DNA from: CAZGMJ01 sp964526785
GTDB lineage: Bacteria > Planctomycetota > Phycisphaerae > Sedimentisphaerales > Anaerobacaceae
Assembly: GCA_964526785.1 (NCBI GenBank)
Contig: CAZGMJ010000009.1
Span: forward strand, 1 to 64,000
Length of the DNA: 64,000 bases
Direction: 5' to 3'
The notes under the pieces were generated by a model, which was not told where the DNA came from, did no database searches, and saw only the letters and a program-made list of their open reading frames with translations. Shown here piece after piece: positions 45,011 through 54,314 of this stretch (position 1 is its first letter; every line of letters begins with the position of its first letter). A program made the position numbers and the translations under genes.

Positions 45011-46333
45011 TTAGTCCTTCTGCCTGATTCGCACGCTGTTGGCGTGGGCATCGAGACCCTCGATCTCAGCCAGACGAATGATATCCTCGGCCCCGCTCGC
45101 CAGTTGTTCCTTCGTGTACTCCACGACGCTGATCGACTTGACAAAATCGTTGCTCGTCAGGGCGCTTGAAAACTTCGCACGGCTGCCCGTCGGAAGCGTA
45201 TGGCTGGGACCCGCCAAGTAGTCCCCCACCGCCACGGGCGTATAGGGGCCGATGAATATCGCCCCGGCGTTGGTGATCTGCGCCGCAATCTCTCTGCTTC
45301 GATCACCGCACTGGATCTCCAGATGCTCCGTCGCAAACTCGTCCGCCAGTTCGATGGCCTGCTCCATGCTCTCCACGACAACGATCCTGCTGAACTCCAA
45401 CAGAGATTTCAGCGTCTCCTCGCCTCGACCAAGCTGTCTCTGCTGTGTATCGAGCGATGCAAGAATCGCTTCGGCCGTTTGCTCTGAATCGGTAACCACA
45501 ATCGCGCTGCTGTCGATACCGTGCTCGGCCTGGCTGAGCATGTCGGCCGCAATCCACGCCGGGTTCGCCTGCTCGTTGGCGACGATCAGCACTTCGCTGG
45601 GCCCCGCAACCGAATCGATCGCAACGTAATCGCCCGCAACGTGCTTCTTGGCCGCCTGTACCCACATATTGCCCGGCCCCACAATCATATCCACCTTGCC
45701 GATTGTCTCAGTACCAAACGCCAGGGCGGCCACCGCCTGCGCCCCGCCCACCCGATAAACCTCCGTCAGCCCGAGCTCGCAACACACGGCGAGAATAACC
45801 GGATGAATGCCGCCCTCGAACCGTGGCGGCGAAACCACCACGATCTCCTTGACGCCCGCCACCTGCGCCGGAACCGCCGTCATGATCACCGTCGAAGGAA
45901 GCGGCGCCGCAGCACCCGGTATGCACACGCCGACGCGCCTGATAGGCGTGTACCGTATGCCGGTCGAACCCGCCCTCCAATCCTCGCCGGAGAATATCCG
46001 CTGCTGATACTCCCGAACATTCGCAATCGCTTTGCGAATCGACTCCAGAAGCGTCGAGTCGATACTCGCATGGGCCGCCTCGATCTCGCGTGCATTCACA
46101 AGGAACTCGCTCGCAGAAAGACGCACGCGGTCGAACTTCTCAGTAAACTCCGCCAGCTTGGCATCGCCGTGCTCGGCAATGTCGCGCAGGATCCCGACCA
46201 CCTTCTTGTTCTGTTCGCTGTCGGGCCCGGCCAGACGCGCCGTCGCCAGCATCTTCGCCCTGAATGCACCCAACGCATCCGCAAAACCGTGCTGTGAACA
46301 ACTCAGCAGTATGCCCTCAAGCGTTTGTGACAC
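45011..46333 (-). CDS. hisD: Histidinol dehydrogenase
   Basis: The protein has CIPGAAAPLPSTVIMTAVPA, VGPGNMWVQAAKKHVAGDYV, GPSEVLIVANEQANPAWIA and DMLSQAEHG, the family signature blocks. It performs the final two oxidations of histidine synthesis with NAD and zinc. The start was placed at GTG 46333 because GGAGG lies 5 nt upstream; an in-frame ATG further upstream has no such site. 440 aa, normal. No other his gene is adjacent. Confidence 0.95.
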   Translation of the reverse strand: MSQTLEGILLSCSQHGFADALGAFRAKMLATARLAGPDSEQNKKVVGILRDIAEHGDAKLAEFTEKFDRVRLSASEFLVNAREIEAAHASIDSTLLESIRKAIANVREYQQRIFSGEDWRAGSTGIRYTPIRRVGVCIPGAAAPLPSTVIMTAVPAQVAGVKEIVVVSPPRFEGGIHPVILAVCCELGLTEVYRVGGAQAVAALAFGTETIGKVDMIVGPGNMWVQAAKKHVAGDYVAIDSVAGPSEVLIVANEQANPAWIAADMLSQAEHGIDSSAIVVTDSEQTAEAILASLDTQQRQLGRGEETLKSLLEFSRIVVVESMEQAIELADEFATEHLEIQCGDRSREIAAQITNAGAIFIGPYTPVAVGDYLAGPSHTLPTGSRAKFSSALTSNDFVKSISVVEYTKEQLASGAEDIIRLAEIEGLDAHANSVRIRQKD

Positions 46334-46372
46334 AATATCCTCCGATGGCCAATGCTCCCCCGGCAATCTCCG

Positions 46373-47392
46373 TTACTCCGGCGTGAACGCCTGAAAGTTC
46401 CCATGGCTGAACACACGCGCCGCCCTCTGCAACAGCAGATAATCCTTTCCCTGATACCGCGTCCGTATACCCGCGATCTTGAAGCGAAGCTGCACCGGCG
46501 AGGCCTTGCTCCTTGCTTCGGCTATCTCCAGAGCCTGACACGGCAACAATTCCAGCCGCACCCGCTTGGCGCTGAGCCCGTACGCATCCAGCACAAACGC
46601 CCAGTCCCCATCGTCCTGCCTGTCCAGAAACGCCAGCCTGTTGGCCAGTATGGTATCCAGATTCCGCTGCTCGGCTCTCGTTCGCTCGGGCTGGCCGACG
46701 GATTTCGCCGGCACCGCATCGTCAGCGTCCGTCTGCGTCTCTTCCTTCGGCTCAGGCTTATCCACCTGCTCGGGCTCGACCTTCGGAACCACCGGCCTGG
46801 GCCGCACGCGATTGCGAATCACCTTCCTGCTGTTGATCCTGTCCAGCACCTCCTGCGGTATTCCCACCAGACTGTTGGCATCCCCGGGCTCGCCGTCCGG
46901 CTCATCTTCAGCAACCTGCTCGTCCGCCTCCGCCGGCTCCACCGGCTCGTTCGGCTCAACCGTATCGTCATCAGGCTCGACCGGCGTCTCTGGCTCCTCG
47001 ACCGCTGCCGCCGGCTCCTCCTCGACAATAGTCACGGAACGAAAATACGAGGGAAAAATGAAATTCCGCCCTTTATATTGTGTCACCGTCCCGTTCAGTA
47101 GATACGTATTGCCCTGCCGCGTCGCGAGATCCTCCCTTAGCTTCTCCAGCCACGTCGAAGGCAGCAACTGCAGCGATGTGCCCGCCCGGACCACAGAATT
47201 GAGATCGTTGACGTCCTCGGCAAACTCGAAGAGCCAGATTCCCTTCTCGGAATCGACCATCACTGTCCCCTGCACCGAGGTAAAGGCATAGCCGTCCCGC
47301 AGCAAGCCGGGCGACAACTCACCTGCCGCGCAGCAAACCGCCCCGCCGAACACAAACACCAGCAAGCATATCAGGATTCTTCTCTTATTCAT
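46373..47392 (-). CDS. Exported hypothetical protein with acidic Pro/Glu linker
   Basis: Signal peptide (about 1-25, ILICLLVFVFGGAVCCAAG), then a beta-rich domain (about 26-120; FTSVQGTVMVDSEKGIWLFE, NTYLLNGTVTQYKGRNFIFP), then a long acidic linker rich in Pro/Glu/Val (about 125-200), and a second domain where the same theme recurs (RFKIAGIRTRYQGKDYLLLQ). The two similar YKGRNFIF/YQGKDYLL strands suggest a duplicated domain. GAGGAG precedes ATG 47392. No known family recognised; probably periplasmic. Confidence 0.65.
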   Translation of the reverse strand: MNKRRILICLLVFVFGGAVCCAAGELSPGLLRDGYAFTSVQGTVMVDSEKGIWLFEFAEDVNDLNSVVRAGTSLQLLPSTWLEKLREDLATRQGNTYLLNGTVTQYKGRNFIFPSYFRSVTIVEEEPAAAVEEPETPVEPDDDTVEPNEPVEPAEADEQVAEDEPDGEPGDANSLVGIPQEVLDRINSRKVIRNRVRPRPVVPKVEPEQVDKPEPKEETQTDADDAVPAKSVGQPERTRAEQRNLDTILANRLAFLDRQDDGDWAFVLDAYGLSAKRVRLELLPCQALEIAEARSKASPVQLRFKIAGIRTRYQGKDYLLLQRAARVFSHGNFQAFTPE

Positions 47393-47423
47393 AGCAGGCT
47401 CCTCGTATCGAGTTCCCTGATTC

Positions 47424-47948
47424 TCACAATGCATCGACCACAATTCGTACGGCCTCTTCCGCATCGACCGCAAAGCTCACATATCGGCTGCAGCCCGGAT
47501 CGTCCCGCTCGAGCAGATCGACCAAAGGCCGCCAGAAACCGCCCACCAATATAATCGGTTTGGCGCGGTCAAGAAAGCCCTTGTTCTTCAACTCCCAGAC
47601 TTCCGCCAGCTCCAACAGCGTACCGGTCCCGCCGTTAAGCACGATGTACCCGCTGCCAAGCTCGATCAGCCTGCTCAGCCGCTCGGTCAGCGACTGTGTA
47701 ACAATCTCATCGGTTACGTATTCATTCGCCCTGCTCTTGAACGCCGAACACGTCACGCCGATCACCCTGCCGCCGGCTTCGGCGGCCCCTTTCGCCCCCG
47801 CCCGCATGGTCCCGCCGTAGCCGCCGTTGGCGATGGCAAAACCCGCCCCGCCCAGGGCCTTGCCGATACGATACGCCAATTCATACTGCGCATCGGCCTC
47901 GACCGCCCTGCCCGTTCCGAAAACGCTGATGACCCTATTGCCGTTCAC
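47424..47948 (-). CDS. LOG/lysine-decarboxylase-like family protein
   Basis: The 174-aa protein starts RVISVFGTGRAVEADAQYEL and has IANGGYGGTMRAGAKGAAEA and LNGGTGTLLELAEVWELKN, corresponding to the nucleotide-binding GGYGGxM and PGGxGTxxE motifs of the LOG family; the first residue of the latter is Asn here rather than Pro. Family members hydrolyse nucleoside monophosphates or bind nucleotides (cytokinin-activating type and TIGR00725 type). It ends 31 nt before the start of the exported protein gene. Confidence 0.82.
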   Translation of the reverse strand: MNGNRVISVFGTGRAVEADAQYELAYRIGKALGGAGFAIANGGYGGTMRAGAKGAAEAGGRVIGVTCSAFKSRANEYVTDEIVTQSLTERLSRLIELGSGYIVLNGGTGTLLELAEVWELKNKGFLDRAKPIILVGGFWRPLVDLLERDDPGCSRYVSFAVDAEEAVRIVVDAL

Positions 47949-47964
47949 AATCGTCCCGCCGAAA

Positions 47965-49935
47965 CTAACGCCGTACGCCTTTGGTGTAGTTCAACAGCCC
48001 GCCGGTCAGGAGTATGTCGCGATCGCGCCGAGACAGATTGAGCGTCGCGGCAAACTCGGCCGAACCGTCCGACTTGGCGACCGTAACCGTCTCGGCCTGC
48101 TTCAGCGCACCGAGCAAATCCTTGATCACCAGTTCATCCTCAGCTTCGATCTTATCGTAGTCATCGGGATCGGCGAACTCCATCGGAAGAATGCAGAAAT
48201 TGATCAGATTCGCCTTGTGAATCCGCTCGATACTCTTGGCGAGCACGGCCCGTATCCCCAAATACATCGGACACAGCGCCGCGTGCTCCCGTGACGACCC
48301 CTGCCCGTAACTCTCGCCCGCAACCACAATGCCCGCGACGCCCTGCTCTTTGAGCTCCAGTGCCCGATCGGAAAATGTGGGTTCGCCCTTTTCGTTGAAG
48401 CAGTTGAAGACAACCTTTGCGTACAACGGCACATTGCTACGCAGTTTCAGGAAAGCCCCCGCAGGCATGATGTGGTCGGTCGTGATCTTGTCGCCGCACT
48501 TCAGCAGCACCCGTCCCTCCAGCGATTCGGGCAGGAGACCGGGCGATTCAGGCACAACAATCGTTGGCCCGCGCATGATCTCAACCTGCTCGGCCTGCTC
48601 CTCGTCAACCGGCGGCTCGACCATGCTGTCGTCAATCTCGAACGCGTCAGGCATCTCGATTCGCGGATACTCCAGATCAAACAGCTTCTTCGCTTCCCGC
48701 GGATCGGTGATCTTGCCCGTCAGAGCCGAGACCACCGCGGTTTCGGAACTGATCAGAAACACCTTGTCGTTCTTCGTTCCCGTCCGCCCCGCAAAATTGC
48801 GATTGAACGTCCGCAGACTCACGAAATCGTTGGCGGGCGAAAAGCCCTGGCCGATGCACGGCCCGCAACCTGCTTCCAGAATCCTCGCACCGGCCGCGAT
48901 CATATCCGCCAGCGCTCCGTTCTGCGCAAGCATATTCAGCACCTGTCGACTGCCCGGCGCAATGGCAACCTCCACCATCGAATCGACCTGCCGGCCGCGT
49001 AATACCCGCGCCACCATCATCAGATCGGCAAAGCTCGAATTGGTGCAGCTTCCTATCGCCACCTGCCCGATCTTTCTGCCCGCGATCTTACTGACGCACT
49101 CGACATTGTCCGGCGAAGACGGACACGCCGCCATCGGCTCCAGCGCCGACAGATCTATCTCGATCACACGATCGTATTTCGCATCGCCGTCAGCCGCACA
49201 AGGCGCGTAGACCTCCTCCCGCTGCTGGGCCGCCAGGAATCGCCTGGTCTGCTCGTCGCTCGGAAAGATGCTCGTGGTCACACCGAGTTCGGCCCCCATA
49301 TTCGTGATGGTCGCCCGCTGAGGCACCGTCAGTTCCGCCACCCCGGGCCCGAAATACTCGGCCACCCAGCCGACGTTGCCCTTGGTGGAAAGGATGCTCA
49401 GCAGCTTGAGAATGACATCCTTGGCCGCAACCCAGTCGCTGAGCCTGCCCGTCAGCTTGATACCCGCGACTTTCGGGCATGTCAGATAGAATGGTCCGCC
49501 CGCCATAGCCGCCGCCACATCCAGCCCCCCCGCTCCCATCGCCAGCATCCCGATACCGCCCCCGGTCGGCGTGTGCGAATCGCTTCCCAACAGCGTGGCA
49601 GTCGGAACGCCGAACCGCTCCAGATGAACCTGGTGGCAGATGCCGTTGCCCGCCCGCGAGTGATACACGCCCGCTTTGGCCGCGACCGTCTGCAGATACA
49701 GATGGTCGTTGTGGTTCTCGGGACCGAAGCCGGCCATGTTGTGGTCTATGTAGCTGACCGAAAGATCCGTCTTGACCCGTTCAAGTCCCATGGATTCATA
49801 CAGCAGATACGCCGTCGTGCCCGTGGCGTCCTGCGTCAGCGTCTGGTCGATCCGAATGCCTATCGCGCTGCCCGGCCCCAGTTCGCCCTCCAGCAGGTGC
49901 GCGCCGAGTATCTTATACGCTAGTGTTTGTCCCAA
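47965..49935 (-). CDS. acn: Aconitate hydratase (Aquifex-type)
   Basis: The 656-aa protein has VSYIDHNMAGFGPENHNDHL, LLGSDSHTPTGGGIGMLAMG, IGSCTNSS and CGPCIGQGFSPAND, giving the three [4Fe-4S] cysteines, and a swivel domain with KITTDHIMPAGAFLKLRSN and SYGQGSSREHAALCPMYLG. It isomerises citrate and isocitrate. The start is TTG, with AGGAG 7 nt upstream; no in-frame ATG fits. The size fits the shorter prokaryotic class rather than AcnA. Confidence 0.92.
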   Translation of the reverse strand: MGQTLAYKILGAHLLEGELGPGSAIGIRIDQTLTQDATGTTAYLLYESMGLERVKTDLSVSYIDHNMAGFGPENHNDHLYLQTVAAKAGVYHSRAGNGICHQVHLERFGVPTATLLGSDSHTPTGGGIGMLAMGAGGLDVAAAMAGGPFYLTCPKVAGIKLTGRLSDWVAAKDVILKLLSILSTKGNVGWVAEYFGPGVAELTVPQRATITNMGAELGVTTSIFPSDEQTRRFLAAQQREEVYAPCAADGDAKYDRVIEIDLSALEPMAACPSSPDNVECVSKIAGRKIGQVAIGSCTNSSFADLMMVARVLRGRQVDSMVEVAIAPGSRQVLNMLAQNGALADMIAAGARILEAGCGPCIGQGFSPANDFVSLRTFNRNFAGRTGTKNDKVFLISSETAVVSALTGKITDPREAKKLFDLEYPRIEMPDAFEIDDSMVEPPVDEEQAEQVEIMRGPTIVVPESPGLLPESLEGRVLLKCGDKITTDHIMPAGAFLKLRSNVPLYAKVVFNCFNEKGEPTFSDRALELKEQGVAGIVVAGESYGQGSSREHAALCPMYLGIRAVLAKSIERIHKANLINFCILPMEFADPDDYDKIEAEDELVIKDLLGALKQAETVTVAKSDGSAEFAATLNLSRRDRDILLTGGLLNYTKGVRR

Positions 49936-50100
49936 TTGTGTGCTCCTTTATCACGAACCCGAAAGGAGCAATTTATCACAATTCGCGTTGCAAGACAAAC
50001 GCAATGCACCGTCGAGAACCGCCGAAACAGTATGGGCCGCATATTTGCCTGCCCGCGTGGGTCGATCCTGAGGCGTTCGGCTCTACCGGCGCATAATGTA

Positions 50101-50138
50101 GGGCCGTGAGCCCTGCTGTGGGGCGGGGCTCACGACCC
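50101..50138 (-). terminator. Terminator of PEP-CTERM gene
   Basis: GGGCCGTGAGCC and GGCTCACGACCC pair over 11 of 12 positions with a 14-nt loop, just downstream of the PEP-CTERM stop in the minus direction. The GGGCCGTGAGC core recurs behind the PEP-CTERM remnant at 59179-59206. Confidence 0.6.
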
Positions 50139-50164
50139 GAGCGGGATTTTGGTGTGTGGTAGCT

Positions 50165-50836
50165 TTATAGTGATCTGCGGCGTCGCAGATACCCGACAAG
50201 GCTTGTGCCCAGACCAACCAGCATAACCGCGCCCGGTGCGGGCACCCGAACCAGCAGGTCCTGAGCATGCTGTGTCATATCGGCATCCTTATACAGATTC
50301 ATCACGCGGATGTTGCCGATGGTATTGTTGGCGTACCAGTCGCTCGCATTGGCAAGGTCCACGAAGCTCTGAGCAAGCCCCGCAAACCCCGATACGCTCG
50401 TAACCTCATTCTCCAGATACCACAGGGCTTTCTGCAAAGCACCGGCCGAACTCTTCCGGGCCGCCGTCGTGCTGTAGTCATACCCTGTAAGCGTATGGTT
50501 CAAAAACTCGTTGTACAGCCATGCGCTGCGGGAATCGAGCGGATCCGGAGAACCGCCGCCGACACCGCCGAGCATCGCTTTGTCATTAACGTTGACATAG
50601 TAGCTCTTGCCGAAATTGATGTACTCGTTCTTCTCCAGGCAGAAGCTCTGAAAGACCGAACCGACCGGCTGACCGGCAATACCCGCATTCGTCACAGTGA
50701 TCTGAAACTCGCCGCCGCTGCCCGATTGATAGCTCCCCTTGTCGACGCGAATCGTCGGCGCAGCCATCACGGAAGAACTGAGAGCGAGAAACACAACGAG
50801 TCTGACAATCATGGAAATTGTGATAGTTCTCTTCAT
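50165..50836 (-). CDS. PEP-CTERM-type surface protein
   Basis: The signal peptide (ISMIVRLVVFLALSSSVMA) precedes a 175-residue beta-rich domain of unknown fold. The C-terminus VPAPGAVMLVGLGTSLVGY followed by RRRRSL is a PEP-CTERM sorting signal: a PxPxA-like motif, one hydrophobic helix and a basic end, recognised by exosortase. The motif reads PAPGA instead of PEP. GGGGGTG precedes the tandem ATGs; the second (50836) has the better spacing. Exosortase is not in the window. Confidence 0.85.
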   Translation of the reverse strand: MKRTITISMIVRLVVFLALSSSVMAAPTIRVDKGSYQSGSGGEFQITVTNAGIAGQPVGSVFQSFCLEKNEYINFGKSYYVNVNDKAMLGGVGGGSPDPLDSRSAWLYNEFLNHTLTGYDYSTTAARKSSAGALQKALWYLENEVTSVSGFAGLAQSFVDLANASDWYANNTIGNIRVMNLYKDADMTQHAQDLLVRVPAPGAVMLVGLGTSLVGYLRRRRSL

Positions 50837-51183
50837 CATTTCACCCCCAAAATAAACCCCACTTCACATGCTGACACGAGGAGAAGCGTTGGTATTCGGG
50901 GAGCCTTGATACCGGTATGGAAAACCGCAGCCCCCAATTTGCCACCTTCTCCATTTTCCCCATATTACCAAAACAGTGCCTTCGCGTCAAGTATTTGGCC
51001 CATGCGCAACGAGATTTCGCCGTCTGAGCAAAGACGTAGCCGCTTCCCGGCCAGACCACCCACATATTCTCGGACGCCGGAGAAAAGAAAGTGCAGATGC
51101 TCTCATCTTTTTTTTGCCATCGCGCCGACATGTCACCACAGTTTTCGAAACGTGGATATGCGCGCCTGCGAGCAGAAACACAA
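50837..51183. other. Intergenic region, no supported gene
   Basis: Only antisense-type short frames without ribosome-binding sites. The left part will include the promoter of the PEP-CTERM gene. Confidence 0.4.
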
Positions 51184-51215
51184 GCGGCCCCGTGCTCTCC
51201 CCCGCACAGGGCCGC
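51184..51215 (-). terminator. Terminator of Hint-pseudopilin gene
   Basis: GCGGCCCCGTGC and GCACAGGGCCGC pair at 11 of 12 positions with an 8-nt loop, about 100 nt beyond the stop at 51315 in the direction of transcription. Confidence 0.55.
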
Positions 51216-51314
51216 TCAACACTTCCTGCAGAAGAACGGTGGTGAAACACGCTGCATCAGCGCGGCAACACAAAGCGTTGTGTACGCGCGCCTCCGGGCG
51301 TTTCTCATGGCCGA

Positions 51315-52643
51315 TTAGTAATCGCGGGCGATTACCTTGTCCGAACCGACAGCGTACTGATCTGCATTCTTGATCTTCAAATTGTAGACCTTCCCTTTAT
51401 AGGGCTGCGTTCGCTTCGAGACGTTCCGAATAGTAACGGTCCCGTCGAGAGTCTGGAGCCTGGAGCCGGCCGTGAGTTTGCGAACGGAAATCCACTTGCC
51501 CGAATCGAGCAGGAAATAGTGGTTGTTCGCCACAGCCAGCTCGTTGCCGCTTTCGAACTGCACGTCGTAACAATCGAACGTTCCCGGATGTTCCTGAACC
51601 GTCTCGACCACAGAATCGGATACGGCCATGCCGCTCGCCTTCTCGCATGAGACCGACTGGCCGGCAACGACCTGCGATATCCGGCTGCTAACCCCGTCGA
51701 TCCACACGATGGTCTCAGCGGGAAAACAGGTCCTGCCCTTGGGAGGATCGTCCGGCGTACTCGTCGGATCGCCCTCACCGTCGGTCACCAGATAAGAGTC
51801 TTGTCGGCGCGACATCTGGGCTGATGAAGCCGGTATCTGCCCGATGCCTGAGATACGCCGGTCGTTGCGGACCGTACCCCAATACGTCCAGATATCGTCT
51901 TCCTGGATCCCGCACAACGGGGTGTTCTCAAAACTCACATGAGTGTCGAGAAACAGCACGTTCTGCCCTTCGTTCTGATGCTGGTAGGCATTGCCGTACT
52001 GATTGACGTGCTCGCGGGTCTTGTTGCCCGGATTGAACGCATCCCATTGCTTCTTGGCGTTGAACGGGGACGGGAAGTACGGATTGCGGTCGGCGCAAAC
52101 GGCCATGCCCGGATCGCTCGACGTCGTCAAAGCGAACTTGTCGAACGGCAGATGCATCGAATAGCTGCAGTGCTCGCTTCCGTTGGGCCCGAAATCCCAC
52201 AACTCGATCAGTTCCTTGGCGCCGGCTCCATCTTCGGCAGGCGAAAACTCGGTCACACCCGAGTCTCCCTTGCACAGAAACGACTTGGGCGTTACCTCAG
52301 CGTACTTCACCAGCAGGTAGAAGCACGAGGTGATGCTCGCCTGGCCCCCCGAACCGTCACTGTTCACTCCATAGGCCTGATAGCGATTGGCCGCCTGCCA
52401 GCCCTGGTTCGGCAGGGTCGGGGCCCAGACACTCTGCCTGCCGCCGGCACGAGGCAATTCGTCCTCGTAATCGTTGGCATAGATGAGCATCGCCTTGCCG
52501 ATACCGGAGAGATTCGTACCGCACACCATCCGGAATGCGATCTGACGAACTCTCGCCAGCGCGGGCATCAAAATGCCCATCAGCAGAGCGATGATCGCGA
52601 TCACGACCAGCAACTCCACTAATGTAAAAGCTCTGCGTTTCAT
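51315..52643 (-). CDS. Pseudopilin with C-terminal Hint (hedgehog/intein) domain
   Basis: AAGGAG lies 7 nt before ATG 52643. The leader MKRRAFTLVELLVVIAIIAL is a prepilin signal with Ala before the cut site. Residues about 1-290 match the paralog at 53370-54314 almost throughout. At residue 306 a Hint domain of 137 aa begins: CFPAETIVWIDG (block A, nucleophile Cys306), then ELAVANNHYFLL and VRKLTAGSRLQT (block B region with His), then GKVYNLKIKNADQYAVGSDK (block F). The protein ends VIARDY, without the His-Asn of inteins and without a C-extein. N-terminal self-cleavage at Thr305/Cys306 is therefore the only expected reaction. 442 aa. Confidence 0.85.
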   Translation of the reverse strand: MKRRAFTLVELLVVIAIIALLMGILMPALARVRQIAFRMVCGTNLSGIGKAMLIYANDYEDELPRAGGRQSVWAPTLPNQGWQAANRYQAYGVNSDGSGGQASITSCFYLLVKYAEVTPKSFLCKGDSGVTEFSPAEDGAGAKELIELWDFGPNGSEHCSYSMHLPFDKFALTTSSDPGMAVCADRNPYFPSPFNAKKQWDAFNPGNKTREHVNQYGNAYQHQNEGQNVLFLDTHVSFENTPLCGIQEDDIWTYWGTVRNDRRISGIGQIPASSAQMSRRQDSYLVTDGEGDPTSTPDDPPKGRTCFPAETIVWIDGVSSRISQVVAGQSVSCEKASGMAVSDSVVETVQEHPGTFDCYDVQFESGNELAVANNHYFLLDSGKWISVRKLTAGSRLQTLDGTVTIRNVSKRTQPYKGKVYNLKIKNADQYAVGSDKVIARDY

Positions 52644-53303
52644 GGTATTTCTCCTTTCACATCGCGAAGACTCGCTTATCCGACCGTTCCCGAACACTGG
52701 TTATGTTCGTTTACGATAAGTACGGCTGTCGGTCGCCGGTCCCGTTTCAATGCAAGGGGAGATTGCATCCAAGCGGACCGCCGGCACGGAACCTCGTTCT
52801 TCCGCGAGTCTTCAGTCTATCCACTGTCCCGCTCGAGAACGGTCGGTTGACGCCTGCTGTAGAAGGGAGACATCGAAGGAAACGACACAGCTTCCGCGCA
52901 ATCCTGGCACCAAATGAATGTGCCGATGCGAAGGGAACCCCGAACCAACGTCGCCGGCATGGAAGGAGATATGAAATGACAGTCAAATATGACAGGTGCA
53001 TCGCGGGAAATGACTATCCATGCCTGCCGAACCGTTCAGGTGGATCACAACGCACAAAATGCTGCCTCCTTCGCCTGAACTCCCGAACCAATCTGGCAAA
53101 GAACCTTGTCCGTCTGGCAGGTTCATGGATATGAAATGACAAGCACGTATGATAACAGACTCAACTATAATATATGAACGAACCTGCTCACTATAGTATA
53201 CGTGTGCACATCAAACCGGTTCGCGCTGAAACTGGAATTTCTCGTCCTTTTTTCCAGCCGGCGTTGTGACGTTATGGCACAGGACCGATCGCATCAGGCG
53301 CAC
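52644..53303. other. Long upstream region of the Hint-pseudopilin gene
   Basis: No gene is supported. An AT-rich segment at about 53130-53180 shares interrupted similarity (GATATGAA, TATGATAAC, TAATATATGA) with the region at about 54607-54655 upstream of the paralog, suggesting a duplicated control region. Confidence 0.4.
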
Positions 53304-53335
53304 GAAAAAGACCCCGGGGCACTGACGCCCCGGGG
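53304..53335 (-). terminator. Terminator of Gly-tail pseudopilin
   Basis: CCCCGGGGC/GCCCCGGGG, perfect 9-bp stem, 6-nt loop, followed on the minus strand by TCTTTTT. Confidence 0.8.
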
Positions 53336-53369
53336 CCAATCAAATCAAGTAGCGTAGCTGACGCACGGC

Positions 53370-54314
53370 TTAGCGGACGGTGCCACCACCGGTTCCGCCA
53401 CCACCGGTTCCACCGCCACCGGTCCCGCCACCACCGCTGGTCGAAGAACCTTCGCCATCGGTCACGAGGTAGGAGTCCTGACGACGCGACATGCCGGTCG
53501 TGGACGGAGGTATCTGGCCGACGCCACCAAGCTGACGGTCATTGCGGACCGAACCCCAGTACGTCCAGACATCATCTTCCTGGATTCCACACAACGGGGT
53601 CTTCTCGAAGCTCACGTGGCTGTCCAGAAACAGTACGTTCTGCCCTTCGTTCTGATGCTGGTAGGCATTGCCGTACTGATTGATGTGGTCGCGCGTCTTG
53701 TTGGTCGGATTAAACGAACTCCACGTCTTGGCCGTGTTGAACGGCGACGGGAAGTACGGATTCCGATCTGCGCAGACCGCCATGCCCGGGTCGCTCGACG
53801 TTGTCAAAGCGAACTTGCCGAACGGCAGGTGCATCGAGTAGCTGCAGTGTTCCGTCGGAGTATCTCCAAAGTCCCACAGTTCGATCAGCTCCATATTGCC
53901 GGCGCCTGACTGAGCGGGCTGGAACTCGGTAGCTCCCGAATCGCCCTTGCAGATAAACGACTTGGGCGTTACCTCAGCGTACTTCACCAGCAGGTAGAAG
54001 CAGGAGGTGATGCTGGCCTGGCCACCCGAGCCATCGGTGTTCACGCCATAAGCCTGGTAACGGTTCGGAGCCATCCAGTTCGCAATGGTTGGCGCCCACA
54101 CGCTCTGTCTGCCGCCGGCCCGAGGCAACTCATCCTCGTAATCATTGGCGTAGATGAGCATCGCCTTGCCGATACCGGAGAGGTTCGTACCGCAAACCAT
54201 CCGGAATGCGATCTGACGAACTCTCGCCAGCGCGGGCATCAAAATGCCCATCAGCAGAGCGATGATCGCGATCACGACCAGCAGCTCTACAAGTGTAAAA
54301 CCTTTCTTCTTCAT
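53370..54314 (-). CDS. Pseudopilin with Gly/Thr-rich tail (Hint-less paralog)
   Basis: AGGAG lies 7 nt before ATG 54314 (the ATG at 54320 is too close). Leader MKKKGFTLVELLVVIAII, Gly at -1. The protein (314 aa) is nearly the same as the pseudopilin part of the gene at 51315-52643, through MSRRQDSYLVTDGEG. There the two diverge abruptly: this one ends in about 20 residues of Gly and Thr repeats. The motif HQNEGQNVLFLDSHVSFE corresponds to H-X9-DG, with DS for DG. Confidence 0.88.
   Translation of the reverse strand: MKKKGFTLVELLVVIAIIALLMGILMPALARVRQIAFRMVCGTNLSGIGKAMLIYANDYEDELPRAGGRQSVWAPTIANWMAPNRYQAYGVNTDGSGGQASITSCFYLLVKYAEVTPKSFICKGDSGATEFQPAQSGAGNMELIELWDFGDTPTEHCSYSMHLPFGKFALTTSSDPGMAVCADRNPYFPSPFNTAKTWSSFNPTNKTRDHINQYGNAYQHQNEGQNVLFLDSHVSFEKTPLCGIQEDDVWTYWGSVRNDRQLGGVGQIPPSTTGMSRRQDSYLVTDGEGSSTSGGGGTGGGGTGGGGTGGGTVR
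53382..53436. repeat. 15-bp tandem repeats coding the Gly/Thr tail
   Basis: Three to four copies of a unit like CCACCACCGGTTCCG encode the GGGGT repeats at the end of the pseudopilin. Such repeats can change copy number by slippage. Confidence 0.6.

Noticed and set aside
51315..51728. Hint segment as a normal splicing intein
   Set aside because: There is no C-extein and no terminal His-Asn-Cys/Ser/Thr, so protein splicing is not possible; a cleavage-only Hint domain fits.
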